From Planctomycetota bacterium (GTDB taxonomy: Bacteria; Planctomycetota; UBA1135; GCA-002748355), in assembly GCA_027021385.1 (NCBI GenBank), contig JALUUL010000014.1, forward strand, positions 1-64,000: DNA of 64,000 bases, written 5' to 3'. Every line of letters begins with the position of its first letter. The first letter of the stretch is position 1. Both the position numbers and the translations under genes were made by a program. Below the pieces are notes generated by a model, which made no database searches, had not been told where the DNA came from, and was given only the letters and a program-made list of their open reading frames with translations. Positions 28,401 through 35,461 of the stretch are shown in pieces.

Positions 28401-30391
28401 AGCCTCCAGACCCCACGCTCGTCGGTCGTCCCCTCGGCCAGGATCTTCCGGCCGTCCGTGACGAGAAGCCGAACCCCGGGTTTCGGAAGGTCACGGGCGA
28501 GATCCTGGGTGAAGACGAAGAGTTCCTTGCGGGAGGCCTTCGTGACGACCGCGAGATCGGTGACGAGGACCAGGGTCGTCGCGGCGAGATCCTCCTCGTC
28601 GACCTTCACGAGATAGGCGCCGGCCCCCTCGGCCGGAATCGGAATCTCGACCTCCGTCTCCCGGAACGGCTCGTAGTCGCGGACCTCGAAATCGAAGGAG
28701 GAATCCGGGGAGATCGCCTCGATGGCAAGGGACTCGATCGAGCCCGATCCGAGGGTCCCCCGGAAGAACGACTCGTAATCGAGTTTGTAGAGCCGAACAC
28801 GGAGCTTGGGGATATTGCGGCTCCTGAGCTTCAAGAAGGGTTTCTCCCCGCGGCGGAACGAACGCTCGGTCCGAAGCGCGAGGGATTTCCTCCGGAGTTC
28901 CTCGAGACGGCGGCGGGCCTTGGCCGCGAAAGGCCCCTTGACCTTCCGGTAGGCCTCGACGGCGGCCGGATAGTCGAAGAGCTTCCCCTCGAGGAGGCGG
29001 CCGATGCGGTAGGCCGCCTCGGAGGCCTCGGCCGTCCCCTCATGCTTGCTCGCGCAGCGTTCGTAGTCCCGGCGGGCGTCCTCGTATCGCTCGACTTCCT
29101 CCCGCATGATCCCGAGCCGGAGCAGGATCCTCGGCGCGCGGGCGTCGAGAGGATGCCGCTCGAGAAAGGCGAGAAAGAGCTTCCGCGCGGATTCGTAGGA
29201 GTCCTTTCCTTTCGCGGCGAGGCCTTCGGCCTTCCCAAGTTCGAGGTCGACGATCGCGCGCTGGGCTTCCTTCCAGCGGGGGTCGGCGGGGAAGCGGGCC
29301 AGATAGGTCTTCCAGGCGGCGATCGCCTCGTCGAAACGCTGCAGGCGACCGAGAACGGCCCCCCGTTCCGCGGCCGCCCGAGCCAGGACCTTCGGTCCAG
29401 CGGTGGGGAAGCGCTTCTGAAGATCCTCCAGGGTCGCCAGCGAGGCCTCGAGCAGGCCGAGTCTCTGCTGGACGCGCGCGAGCTGCCAGGCCGCCTCGGG
29501 AGCCTTCTCGTGCAATCCGAAGGTCTCGAGGAATTTCCGGAGCAGGTCCGCGGTTCTCGCGAGACCGGAGCTTCCCTGCTGGCACTGCGCGAGTTCGAAG
29601 AGGACCTCGGGACGGAGCGCGGCGGGAAGATCCTCGCGCAGCAGGTCCTCGCAGAGCCTCCGCGCGGAGGGGACGGCCGAGGTGCGCCGCCAGCAACGGG
29701 CGAGGAAGAGCCGGTCCTCGTGGGCCGGATCCTCCCCGCTCTTTCCGAAGATGCGCCCGCGGACCTCGTTCACGAGGGCCTCGAAACGCCGCCGAGCGTC
29801 CTGGAAGTTCCCGGCCTCGAACGCGAGCCGCGCGGCCCGGCGCAGGAGTTCGAACCGCTTCTTTCGGGGCAGTTCGAGGTCCACTGCGAGGTCGTGGAAG
29901 ACGATCGCCGTCCTCCGGTCTGGAGGGGTCCGGGCCAGAGCTTCCCGCGCGCGGGCCAGGTAGACCTCGGCGAGGGCAAGTCGCCTTTCGGGAGCCAGGA
30001 GCCTGGCAACCTCCTCTCGATAGACCGACGCGGCCTCCTGGAAGTTCCCGGAAGCGGCCTCGGCGCGGGCCCGTCCGAAACGGGCGAGTCGTCGATAGAC
30101 GCCGTCGGGGCTCTCCTTGCGGAGGGACTCGAAGGCCTCCGCCGCCTCCCGTGTCTTTCCGGCGAGGAAGAGGGTGTTCGCCCTCAAATAGAGGAGTCGC
30201 TCCCGGTCCCTGGCCTTGGCCGGATCCTTCCGGGCTTCCTCCAGGGCCCGGTCGAGGTGCCGGAGGGCTCGGGAGTAATCCCTTCCCAACAGGTCGAGGC
30301 GGGCTTGACGGCGGGCGTCCTGGCGGGCCCCCGCGAGGAGGGCGAGAGGCAACAGGAACAGGATGGACCAGCGGGAAGAACGGCGTTTCAT
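22424..30391 (-). CDS. Giant TPR - alpha-2-macroglobulin - TPR secreted protein with a degraded thioester
   Basis: From ATG 30391, preceded by AGAGG, the 2655-aa product has a signal peptide (ILFLLPLALLAG), tetratricopeptide-like repeats to about residue 500, then A2M domains: FSDRPLYRPGDSL (MG2, about 714), YFFGGPVVDRR (MG3), and WELHVIGLGGEELFG (A2M domain, about 1395). A Gly-rich insert (GLGGGAGGAFGGRFGG, about 1265) precedes the latter. The thioester site, CxEQ in active A2M proteins, reads YNCIDWVPP (about 1575), so no Cys-Gln bond can form. More TPR-like repeats (about 2130-2420), a terminal beta domain and a Lys-rich tail follow. Bacterial A2Ms usually trap proteases in the periplasm, and thioester-less forms act by conformation or scaffolding. 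The upstream track extension is antisense to yifB. Confidence 0.87.
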   Translation of the reverse strand: MKRRSSRWSILFLLPLALLAGARQDARRQARLDLLGRDYSRALRHLDRALEEARKDPAKARDRERLLYLRANTLFLAGKTREAAEAFESLRKESPDGVYRRLARFGRARAEAASGNFQEAASVYREEVARLLAPERRLALAEVYLARAREALARTPPDRRTAIVFHDLAVDLELPRKKRFELLRRAARLAFEAGNFQDARRRFEALVNEVRGRIFGKSGEDPAHEDRLFLARCWRRTSAVPSARRLCEDLLREDLPAALRPEVLFELAQCQQGSSGLARTADLLRKFLETFGLHEKAPEAAWQLARVQQRLGLLEASLATLEDLQKRFPTAGPKVLARAAAERGAVLGRLQRFDEAIAAWKTYLARFPADPRWKEAQRAIVDLELGKAEGLAAKGKDSYESARKLFLAFLERHPLDARAPRILLRLGIMREEVERYEDARRDYERCASKHEGTAEASEAAYRIGRLLEGKLFDYPAAVEAYRKVKGPFAAKARRRLEELRRKSLALRTERSFRRGEKPFLKLRSRNIPKLRVRLYKLDYESFFRGTLGSGSIESLAIEAISPDSSFDFEVRDYEPFRETEVEIPIPAEGAGAYLVKVDEEDLAATTLVLVTDLAVVTKASRKELFVFTQDLARDLPKPGVRLLVTDGRKILAEGTTDERGVWRLRGKVVREAPRLHVFAIGPEGNGATTLDLNGLREGRGLAAKAHLFSDRPLYRPGDSLSAKAVLRDVKEGRYVLPADRTYAFEFLDAFGRLISRRERKPSPFGSLTAEFRIPAEAAAGSFTLRVLDSETGRILATRTVEVDRFQAPRVSMEVRSPRTTLVRGEPIEGKIRARYFFGGPVVDRRIEVRTTIAGRPRILEGRTDRAGEFPFRFETGEALDGASLTVVATIPEERAGVQEVFRIERTGFRLRSSLPAKVYLVGEDLEVEVVAESHDGEPLVRELEAELHRLRKRNGTVVEIPAGRTNLKTRAADGRGYASFDLKEGGDYRVRVFGKDRFGQVIETSADLFVSGKEDKVKLRLLSRVQHAKVGDELGIRLVNRVREGLVLLTIEGDGVLEFETRRIPVGETRIRLPLKTLHAPNFAYAATLLAGSRMHAARRDFRVRVPLQVEVKPRAETLKTGEKLVVDLRARDPLGRPVAAEFSLSIVDKALLQLRGRKGPGIYEVFYGEGIRRSTNMRTASSNTFRYEAKTRKVDRNLREEEVRKKLEEKLRKVWKGERGERGLFAAKRASRPTGVPKGGGAYRGPAKAPAASPSAMNDAIGLGGGAGGAFGGRFGGRVARRRSVGGERAQQAAAEEAEILFPYGMDAQIERQTLALDSRSMNGLLNAFLFVDEDGADLPPVRTVTGSRGRDGRGGNGPLPGDLSVFRGIVRAGEDGKAEVEISLPAHAGAWELHVIGLGGEELFGEARAEVRTRDDLVLRAALPPVWTQGDRAEGRIELHAAAGRPFDGTLEVREGGKERVKEGIEVPAGGVLRRFFSLDAETPGFTRVSALARAGSGTRASLQRRVEIQPWGIEERRGAAGLLSGERSVELALPKGREWNGLECIVTVAPLSLEEVLSSGAIRRPNQLTYNCIDWVPPTATNLAAEGLGVLELYLHYAATRPSDQGRIHRLRARVEALLASLMSGESEGRMPWIGKGHGSLGDTKAGLLSWLLAVRASKAGIPVDPGLLDRFRKRLAGLVRSRDSDLATLAFLVEAEAGLADFGRYNSLARRRTTLSLGALGRLALAARAMGRPGLASELEPGLAAKLEARIGGAEPDREDRKIRPLPPSSRKASVLWAALALAEGRGHEALCKRVETWLFENRRPRGFGSRIVHALAVSFLAKRRVAAGATAERVVILADDGAFRREVDFRKEPRGRRFRLPSSALARGRVRLVLRSSGRGKVSWTAVLRGLTKGLPEGGDSPNLKRRYLQAPLLLDGRPVPQGFRVVDKGVKTWKNESDRLVVGGFLDVELEFDPGSEERARLGSFILEEPLPAGSMVLGSEIQGNHDHFEVGPGFLRFYVHRSVGNVRIRYRLRAAMPGVWKVLPTRIFSLDDLGLSLRGKPAKITILPPGSKVETARRPTPDELYHSGLMLYAAAGRRALERDPATRDRVAAPLETLFRDFGPSLKEGPFKEIARRLLEISLLRGDHEWTIRLFEALKDRDPDWVLGFEDMAKVADAYYRNGEFERALHVSQAICEASFLREVQIAGKLQARGEVLEALRFFRDLFMNFPGLPEIRGAMFSLAQSLNSRARTLDPLRALDPKVGAPTLLRRTARDLCYEFLVRYPEDAEADEVAYSLASIALEEDRYDEALDILRRASKTYASSPWLDDFLYLYGYALFKKGAFDEALKILARVGSEEFPTKGGGRGPSENRWLAVFLQGQIHHAAGRPKEALEAYGKVEDRFLDAREAAGFFKRKRLEVPEVTLCAPGEGAKVRLRWRNLASIALTVYKVDLMRLYLLRKSLSDMGHVQLFGISPTWKKTFRLAEGEDFKDHEREFDLPLSAEGSYLVLASSGELKSSGLLLRTDLSIEAQEMPEENRLRVNVRKGGRFLPKARVKVVGDRDREIRSGVTDLRGIYVCDGLSGRATVLVEAGGSYAFYRSKASFGTPVHRKKERIYKDRKSLRKGDRGFDALEKNSLQLKRLEDKQNSRLEQLLKNKQKGVELRRTK

Positions 30392-30675
30392 CGCGAAACC
30401 TCTGAAGAGGATCTGAGGGAGCGGGGCCCCGGGACGGACTCTACCCGGGCAGGGATCGAGCGAGGGCCTTCTTCCGCGGGGGAAAGGCTCGGGATCGGAG
30501 AGGGATCTCCAAAGCCTCCTCCCCGCCGATCCCTCTTCCCGACCGGAGCAGGGCTTCGACGGCGGCCGCTTCCGGAGGTTCCCGGGGAAGACCGGGAATC
30601 TCTCCGCCCTCCCTGAAACGAGCCTCGCCTCCTCCCGGTTCGGTCCGGCCCTCGCATCGGTCGATAGGGAACGGG

Positions 30676-31056
30676 ATGGAGCCGCGCGATCTCGACCTCC
30701 GGAACCTCGCGGGGAGGAGCCCCGCCGTCCTATGCCTGGCCCCCCCGGACCCTTCCTGGGAGCCCCTGGCCGCCCTCTGCCGTGAGGTCGGCCTCCGCGC
30801 GCACCTCGTCCATGGGACGGAGGAAGCCTTCTCCCGATTCTTCGAGGAAGGCGGTCACGAGGCCCTGCTCCTCCTCGGCCCAGGGGATCCCGAAACCGAC
30901 CGGGCCTTCTTCGCCTTGAAGGAGATCGATCCGGCCCTCCCGGTCCACCGCCTGGCCGAACTGCCCCGCCTGGGCTTCCTCCGCTCCCTGGCCCGGGAAC
31001 TCGGCGCGGGGGACGGCCCGTCCCGGCCCCCCGTCCCCCCCCTCGAAGAACGATGA
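30676..31056 (+). CDS. Small receiver-like protein of unknown function
   Basis: The 126-aa product alternates hydrophobic strands and helices (PAVLCLAPPD, LCREVGLRAHLVHGTEEAF, HEALLLLGPGDPETDRAFFALKEIDPALPVH), which reads like the (beta-alpha)n fold of a response-regulator receiver domain. The strand that should end in the phosphorylated Asp reads ALLLLGPGD and the N-terminal acidic pair is missing, so it would be a pseudo-receiver. AGGGA lies 6 nt before ATG 30676. It lies 109 bp upstream of the YifB gene on the same strand and diverges from the A2M gene across 284 bp, the likely site of both promoters. Confidence 0.58.
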   Translation: MEPRDLDLRNLAGRSPAVLCLAPPDPSWEPLAALCREVGLRAHLVHGTEEAFSRFFEEGGHEALLLLGPGDPETDRAFFALKEIDPALPVHRLAELPRLGFLRSLARELGAGDGPSRPPVPPLEER

Positions 31057-31165
31057 CGGCCGACCTCCGGTCGCGGATCCCGACCCGCCGGGAACCGCGG
31101 CCGGATCCTCGCGGGTTCCAGGGAAGTTCGGGGTGCGCATCCCGGAAACGACCGGGAGGCGGAGC

Positions 31166-32767
31166 GTGGTCCCTTTCGTGGAAGGCCTGGATCCCGAAGA
31201 CCTGGGGACGACCCCGAGCCGCACGATCAAGGTCCAGGCGGCCGCGATGGAAGGCCTCCTCGCCCGGCCGGTCGTCCTCGAGGCCTCGCTCGACGCGGAC
31301 TGTTTCGGACCCCCGCGCATCCTGGGGCTGCCCGACGCGGCCGTGCGGGAGGCCTATTTTCGAGTCCTCGCGGCCTTTCGGGCCTTGAACCTCGCGTTCC
31401 CCCGCGGGCAGGTCGTCGTCAACCTCGCCCCCGCGAGGACCCGCAAGGAGGGATCGGGCTTCGACCTCGCTCTCGCCCTGGCCTGCGCCTGCCTTTCGGG
31501 CTACCTGCCCCCCGATGCGACGGACGGGCTGCTCCTTGCCGGAGAACTCGGCCTGGACGGAAGCCTCCGTCCGGTTCCCGGCATTCTGGGGCTTGCGCGC
31601 CTGGCGGCCTCCGAGGGCCTCGACGCCCTCCTGTGCCCGGAGGAGAACGCCGTTCTCGCGATCCGGGCCTCGGGCGGAGTCCGGGTCGTCCCGCTGCGGG
31701 ATCTGAGCGAGGCCCTGCGGGTCCTGCAGGAGGGTCTCGCCTCCGCCCGCGGGGTCTCCGCCCCGGCCTCTCCCCCGCCGCCGCCGGAAAGGCGCCCCCT
31801 CGCCCGGATCCGCGGCCAGGAGACCGCCCTCCTCGCCCTCCAGGTCGCGGCCGCGGGGGGCCACAACCTCCTGCTCTCCGGTCCCCCCGGCTGCGGGAAG
31901 ACCCTGCTCGCCTCGAGCCTCCCCGCCCTCCTCCCTCCGCTCGAGGAGGAACAGGCTCTCGAGGTCCTCGCCCTCCACACCCTCCGGCGCCCGACCCCGC
32001 CCCCCGAAGTCCTCGCCCTCCTCGAGGCGCGCCGCCCGCCGTTCCGCGCGCCCCACCACAGCATCAGCCAGGCGGGTCTGATCGGGGGCGGCAATCCCCC
32101 GAGCCCCGGCGAAGCCTCCCTGGCCCACCACGGAGTCCTCTTCCTGGACGAACTTCCGGAGTTCTCGCGCCAGGCCTTGGAGAGCCTTCGCCAGCCTCTC
32201 GAGAGTGAACGGATCCTCCTCCACCGGGCCGGAACGCACGCGGAGTTCCCGGCCTCCTTCCAACTCGTCGCCGCGATGAACCCATGCCCCTGCGGGCGCC
32301 TCGGACATCCGACGCTCCCCTGCCGGGACAGTCCCGCCCGGATCCACCGGTATCGAAGCCGCATCTCCGGCCCCCTCCTCGACCGCATCGACCTCCAGCT
32401 CCCCTGCCGCCCGGTGGCGGCCGAGGTCCTTCTCGCCGAGGTTCCCGAGGACGGATTCGAATCGAGGCTCCGCGCGCGGGTCCTCGAGGCCCGGGCGCGA
32501 CAGGCCGCCCGGAACGGAGGAGTCCTGAACGCCCGTCTCGACGGGAACCTCCTGCGGTCCACGGCCCACCTGAGTCCCTCCGCGCGCCGCCTGCTTCTCG
32601 CAGTCTGCAAGGACGGCCGCCTCTCCGCGCGGGCGATCCACCGTCTCCTGAAGGTCGCGCGCAGTCTGGCCGACCTCGGGGAGGCAGCCCGGATCCGTGA
32701 GGAGGATCTCGCGACCGCCTTCCACCTCAGGCTCCGTCCGGCCGAGAACGACCCCCTACTCTCCTGA
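31166..32767 (+). CDS. comM: YifB/ComM-family Mg-chelatase-like AAA+ ATPase
   Basis: The 533-aa product has the N-terminal Lon-protease-like fold of the family (AAAMEGLLARPVVLEASL, GPPRILGLPDAAVREA), then Walker A LSGPPGCGKTLLASSLP, Walker B LFLDELPEF, and the zinc-finger-like NPCPCGRLGHPTLPCRDS, ending with a helical lid. ComM is a hexameric helicase that promotes branch migration when transforming DNA is integrated. I prefer GTG 31166, with GGGAGG 6 nt upstream; the track uses GTG 31133. ATG 31247 would cut into the conserved N-terminus. ComEC lies 11 kb away, so the window carries two transformation genes. Confidence 0.9.
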   Translation: MVPFVEGLDPEDLGTTPSRTIKVQAAAMEGLLARPVVLEASLDADCFGPPRILGLPDAAVREAYFRVLAAFRALNLAFPRGQVVVNLAPARTRKEGSGFDLALALACACLSGYLPPDATDGLLLAGELGLDGSLRPVPGILGLARLAASEGLDALLCPEENAVLAIRASGGVRVVPLRDLSEALRVLQEGLASARGVSAPASPPPPPERRPLARIRGQETALLALQVAAAGGHNLLLSGPPGCGKTLLASSLPALLPPLEEEQALEVLALHTLRRPTPPPEVLALLEARRPPFRAPHHSISQAGLIGGGNPPSPGEASLAHHGVLFLDELPEFSRQALESLRQPLESERILLHRAGTHAEFPASFQLVAAMNPCPCGRLGHPTLPCRDSPARIHRYRSRISGPLLDRIDLQLPCRPVAAEVLLAEVPEDGFESRLRARVLEARARQAARNGGVLNARLDGNLLRSTAHLSPSARRLLLAVCKDGRLSARAIHRLLKVARSLADLGEAARIREEDLATAFHLRLRPAENDPLLS

Positions 32768-32785
32768 GTTCCTCCGGCCGCAGCC

Positions 32786-33811
32786 TCAGGTGGCGACCGC
32801 CCACCAGTCCCGGCCCTCCCTCCAGTCCGGACGGAGCGCACCGATCGAAACCCGGATCTCCGGCAGGGCGTCCCGCGCCCCGACCGCGACGAGGCACCAG
32901 GCGGCCTCCATCCCTTCCAGGGCCGGGGGAGGAACGACCGGGACCGTTCCCTGAAGTCGCGTTCCGATCCGGGAGGGATCCACGTCGATCACCGCTGCGG
33001 GGACGACGCCCCGGGAACGCAGAAACCGCAACCAGGGCCGTCCTCCCCTCCCCGCTCCCCAGAGGACGAGCGGCCCGGGTCCCGGGAGGAGGTGGCGTCC
33101 GACATGCTCCATGACGAGCTTCCGGAAGGCCTCCTTCCGGTAACGGGGATGGGTGCGGGTCAGCCGGTCCTCGCGGTCGCGCATTTCGACGCAACGAGCC
33201 CCAACTCTCGCGAAACGCCAGCCTCGGGCATGGAGCCGCAACCAGAGATCGTGGTCCTCGGGGAAGTCCCCGTCCCGATACCCCCCGACCTCGATCAGGG
33301 CCGACCGCCGGATCGTCGCCGCGGGGTGGACGACCGGACTCTCCTTCAGGATCGCCTTCCCGAAATCCTCCGGCCTCTTGATCCCGCCGATCCACGAGGC
33401 CCATCGCCGCATGCCCTCGGGGACCTCCCCGCGGTCGCGGAACAAGCGCAGCCCCCCGTCCACGACGGCCAGGCGCGGGTCCTCCTCGAAACGGGGGCAT
33501 TGCAGTTCGAGCCGCCCGGGAAGCGCCCGGTCGTCGGCGTCGAGACGGGCGATCAGCGGAGCGCGGCACCTCGAGACTCCGAACTTAAGGGCCGAGGGCA
33601 GGCCCCTGCCGGGCCGGAGCCGGAACAGGCGGAACCTGGGATCGCGGGCCGCGTAACGGGCCGCGATCCCAGGGCCCGCGTCCTTGGAACCGTCGTCCAC
33701 GAGGACTGCCTCCCAGTCCTTCCTCGTCTGCGCGCGGATCGAGTCGAGGGCCTCCCCAAGCGTCGCCCCCGCGTTCCGGAACGGCAGGAGGAAGCTCGCC
33801 CCGGGAGGCAA
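32786..33811 (-). CDS. GT2 family glycosyltransferase with a C-terminal Rossmann-like extension
   Basis: Residues 1-220 form a GT-A fold: SFLLPFRNAGATLGEALDSI, VLVDDGSKD, the DxD-like LDADDRALPGRL, and GGYRDGDFPEDHDLWLRL, where the ED is the catalytic base region. The last 100 residues (PGPLVLWGAGRGGRPWLRFLRSRGV) look like a small nucleotide-binding Rossmann domain, a known companion of some GT2 enzymes. Donor and acceptor are unknown; surface polysaccharide synthesis is likely. It begins at TTG 33811, 4 nt after the upstream gene stop, and is the last gene of the seven-gene run. Confidence 0.85.
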   Translation of the reverse strand: MPPGASFLLPFRNAGATLGEALDSIRAQTRKDWEAVLVDDGSKDAGPGIAARYAARDPRFRLFRLRPGRGLPSALKFGVSRCRAPLIARLDADDRALPGRLELQCPRFEEDPRLAVVDGGLRLFRDRGEVPEGMRRWASWIGGIKRPEDFGKAILKESPVVHPAATIRRSALIEVGGYRDGDFPEDHDLWLRLHARGWRFARVGARCVEMRDREDRLTRTHPRYRKEAFRKLVMEHVGRHLLPGPGPLVLWGAGRGGRPWLRFLRSRGVVPAAVIDVDPSRIGTRLQGTVPVVPPPALEGMEAAWCLVAVGARDALPEIRVSIGALRPDWREGRDWWAVAT

Positions 33812-33815
33812 GGGA

Positions 33816-35366
33816 TCAACGCCCCGGACGAGCGGCCTGCGGGAAAGGTCGGCGGAGCCCCGCCCGGAGATCGGACAGGACGGGGGAGAGGTCCCGCATC
33901 CCTCCGGCTTCCGCGAGGATTTCGAGGCGCACGACGGATGCGCCGAAGGAGCGGAAGAAAAGACGGGCGACGCCCCCCCTCCGCGACTCGAGGAGGACCT
34001 CGGTCCAGGCCTCCCCCCCCTCCTGGAAGCTTCCGCGCTTCTTCTCCTCGAATCCCGGATGGTCGAGAAGGAACCGTCGCAGCCCGTCCTCGACCGCCCC
34101 CGGAAGCAGCTGCCGCCGATCCGCGAGGGGCTGGAGGACCCAGCGGACCCGCGCTCCCTCGACCGGGGGCCGGAGTACGAGGACGGGCCCCCTCCCTCCG
34201 GGCGCGAAGCTCCAGGTCGCGCGGGGCAACCTGCATTCGAAGCCAGCCCAGGACCGGACCGAGGGTCCGGCCTTCATGCGTTCGGGCTCGACGAGCCTTC
34301 GGCCGAGTTCGGAGGGGATCCGCTCCGCGACGAGATGCACGCCGTTTACCTCGATCAGGAGGACGCGGCCCTCCGCGGAGATCCATTCCCTGCGCACCCG
34401 GTCGGGCGAGCGGAACTCGAGCCTCCTCGCCCGACCCGCCTCGCGCTCCCCTTCCCGGAAGAGACCGCGGGCGACGGGATCCCGCTTCCGGACCCCGAGG
34501 CTGCGCAGCTCGGACACCCCCTCCAGGGGGTCGTAGACCGGACATTCCCGGATCCCCTCCTCGAAGCCTTCCTGTCGGGCCTCCTCGCGGAAGGAGAGGG
34601 GCAGCCGATTCCCCCGGAGGAAGGGGAGGGTCCGCCGGACCCGACCCTTGGGACCGACTTCGTCGAGGAAGAGCCGCTCGCCCTCGATCCTCCCTCGAAC
34701 GAGGCGTTCGCCGAGACTTCGTGTCGTCCCCCGCCGGAGAACGTTTTCCCGGTAGAGGAAACTCTTCGTCCGTCCCCGGGGATCCAGATCCTCGATCCGC
34801 TGGACGACCGTTCGTTCCCCGCCCTCGTAGAAGTTCCAGCGCTCCTCGAGGTGGAACCCGCCGGCCTCCCCGGCCTGGGCGCAGAGGAAGAGGGTCCCCA
34901 GGACCTTCCCGGTCTCGTCCCGCAGGCGGAACCAGGCGTCGCGGACCTTCCAGTCCGCGATCGCAGCTCCGCCCTTCCCCTCCTCGTCGCCTCGATCCGC
35001 CGGGAGGGAACCCCTCCCCTCGTCCCGGGGAGCCTTCCGGGTCGGACGGGGTTCCGCCCCCCCCTTGCGCCCGCGAATCCGTCCCCCGTCCCCTTCTGAG
35101 TCCTGGCCCTCCCTCCCGCCGCCGGGGGAGGGACGCGGACCCTCGAGGACCTTCCGGACCCGGGCCGCCTCGATCTCGACGACCTGGCCCGGACCGAGTT
35201 CGATCCGGAAGGTCTCTCCGTCCCGCTTCAGGATCCGTCCTTCGAGCATGTACCCGTTCCGGAGGAGAAGGCGGTCCTGCGGGGCTCCCGATCCCTCGGG
35301 AAACCCGGGGAGGACCGGGGACGGAGGATACAGCGCGAGGAGCAGGAAGAAGGCGGCCGCGTTCAC
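33816..35366 (-). CDS. Secreted protein of unknown function
   Basis: I begin at GTG 35366 because it opens a signal peptide (AAAFFLLLALYPPSPVLPG) and because the upstream 171 codons of the track entry are antisense to the next gene. The 516-aa product has a small SH3-like strand cluster after the signal (RNGYMLEGRILKRDGETFRIELGPGQVVEIEAARV). A charged, low-complexity linker (about 95-150) then leads to a mainly beta domain with an acidic and basic surface. No catalytic motif is seen. It is probably periplasmic. It sits between a GT-C enzyme and a GT2 in a co-directional run. Confidence 0.65.
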   Translation of the reverse strand: MNAAAFFLLLALYPPSPVLPGFPEGSGAPQDRLLLRNGYMLEGRILKRDGETFRIELGPGQVVEIEAARVRKVLEGPRPSPGGGREGQDSEGDGGRIRGRKGGAEPRPTRKAPRDEGRGSLPADRGDEEGKGGAAIADWKVRDAWFRLRDETGKVLGTLFLCAQAGEAGGFHLEERWNFYEGGERTVVQRIEDLDPRGRTKSFLYRENVLRRGTTRSLGERLVRGRIEGERLFLDEVGPKGRVRRTLPFLRGNRLPLSFREEARQEGFEEGIRECPVYDPLEGVSELRSLGVRKRDPVARGLFREGEREAGRARRLEFRSPDRVRREWISAEGRVLLIEVNGVHLVAERIPSELGRRLVEPERMKAGPSVRSWAGFECRLPRATWSFAPGGRGPVLVLRPPVEGARVRWVLQPLADRRQLLPGAVEDGLRRFLLDHPGFEEKKRGSFQEGGEAWTEVLLESRRGGVARLFFRSFGASVVRLEILAEAGGMRDLSPVLSDLRAGLRRPFPQAARPGR

Positions 35367-35461
35367 GAAGGACTCCCGTCGGGGACCGGCCCTGGAACGG
35401 TCTCCCCCCGCGTCATGCCGGGGAGCCGCCGATGCCAAGGACCTTTCTGGAACCGCAGGTT

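Noticed and set aside
27065-30616. 1183-aa plus-strand ORF
   Set aside because: It is antisense to the A2M gene, which has clear motifs; no domain is recognised.
30392-32725. Upstream 778-codon extension of the A2M track entry
   Set aside because: It is antisense to yifB and the small receiver-like gene. The signal peptide and ribosome-binding site fix the start at 30391.
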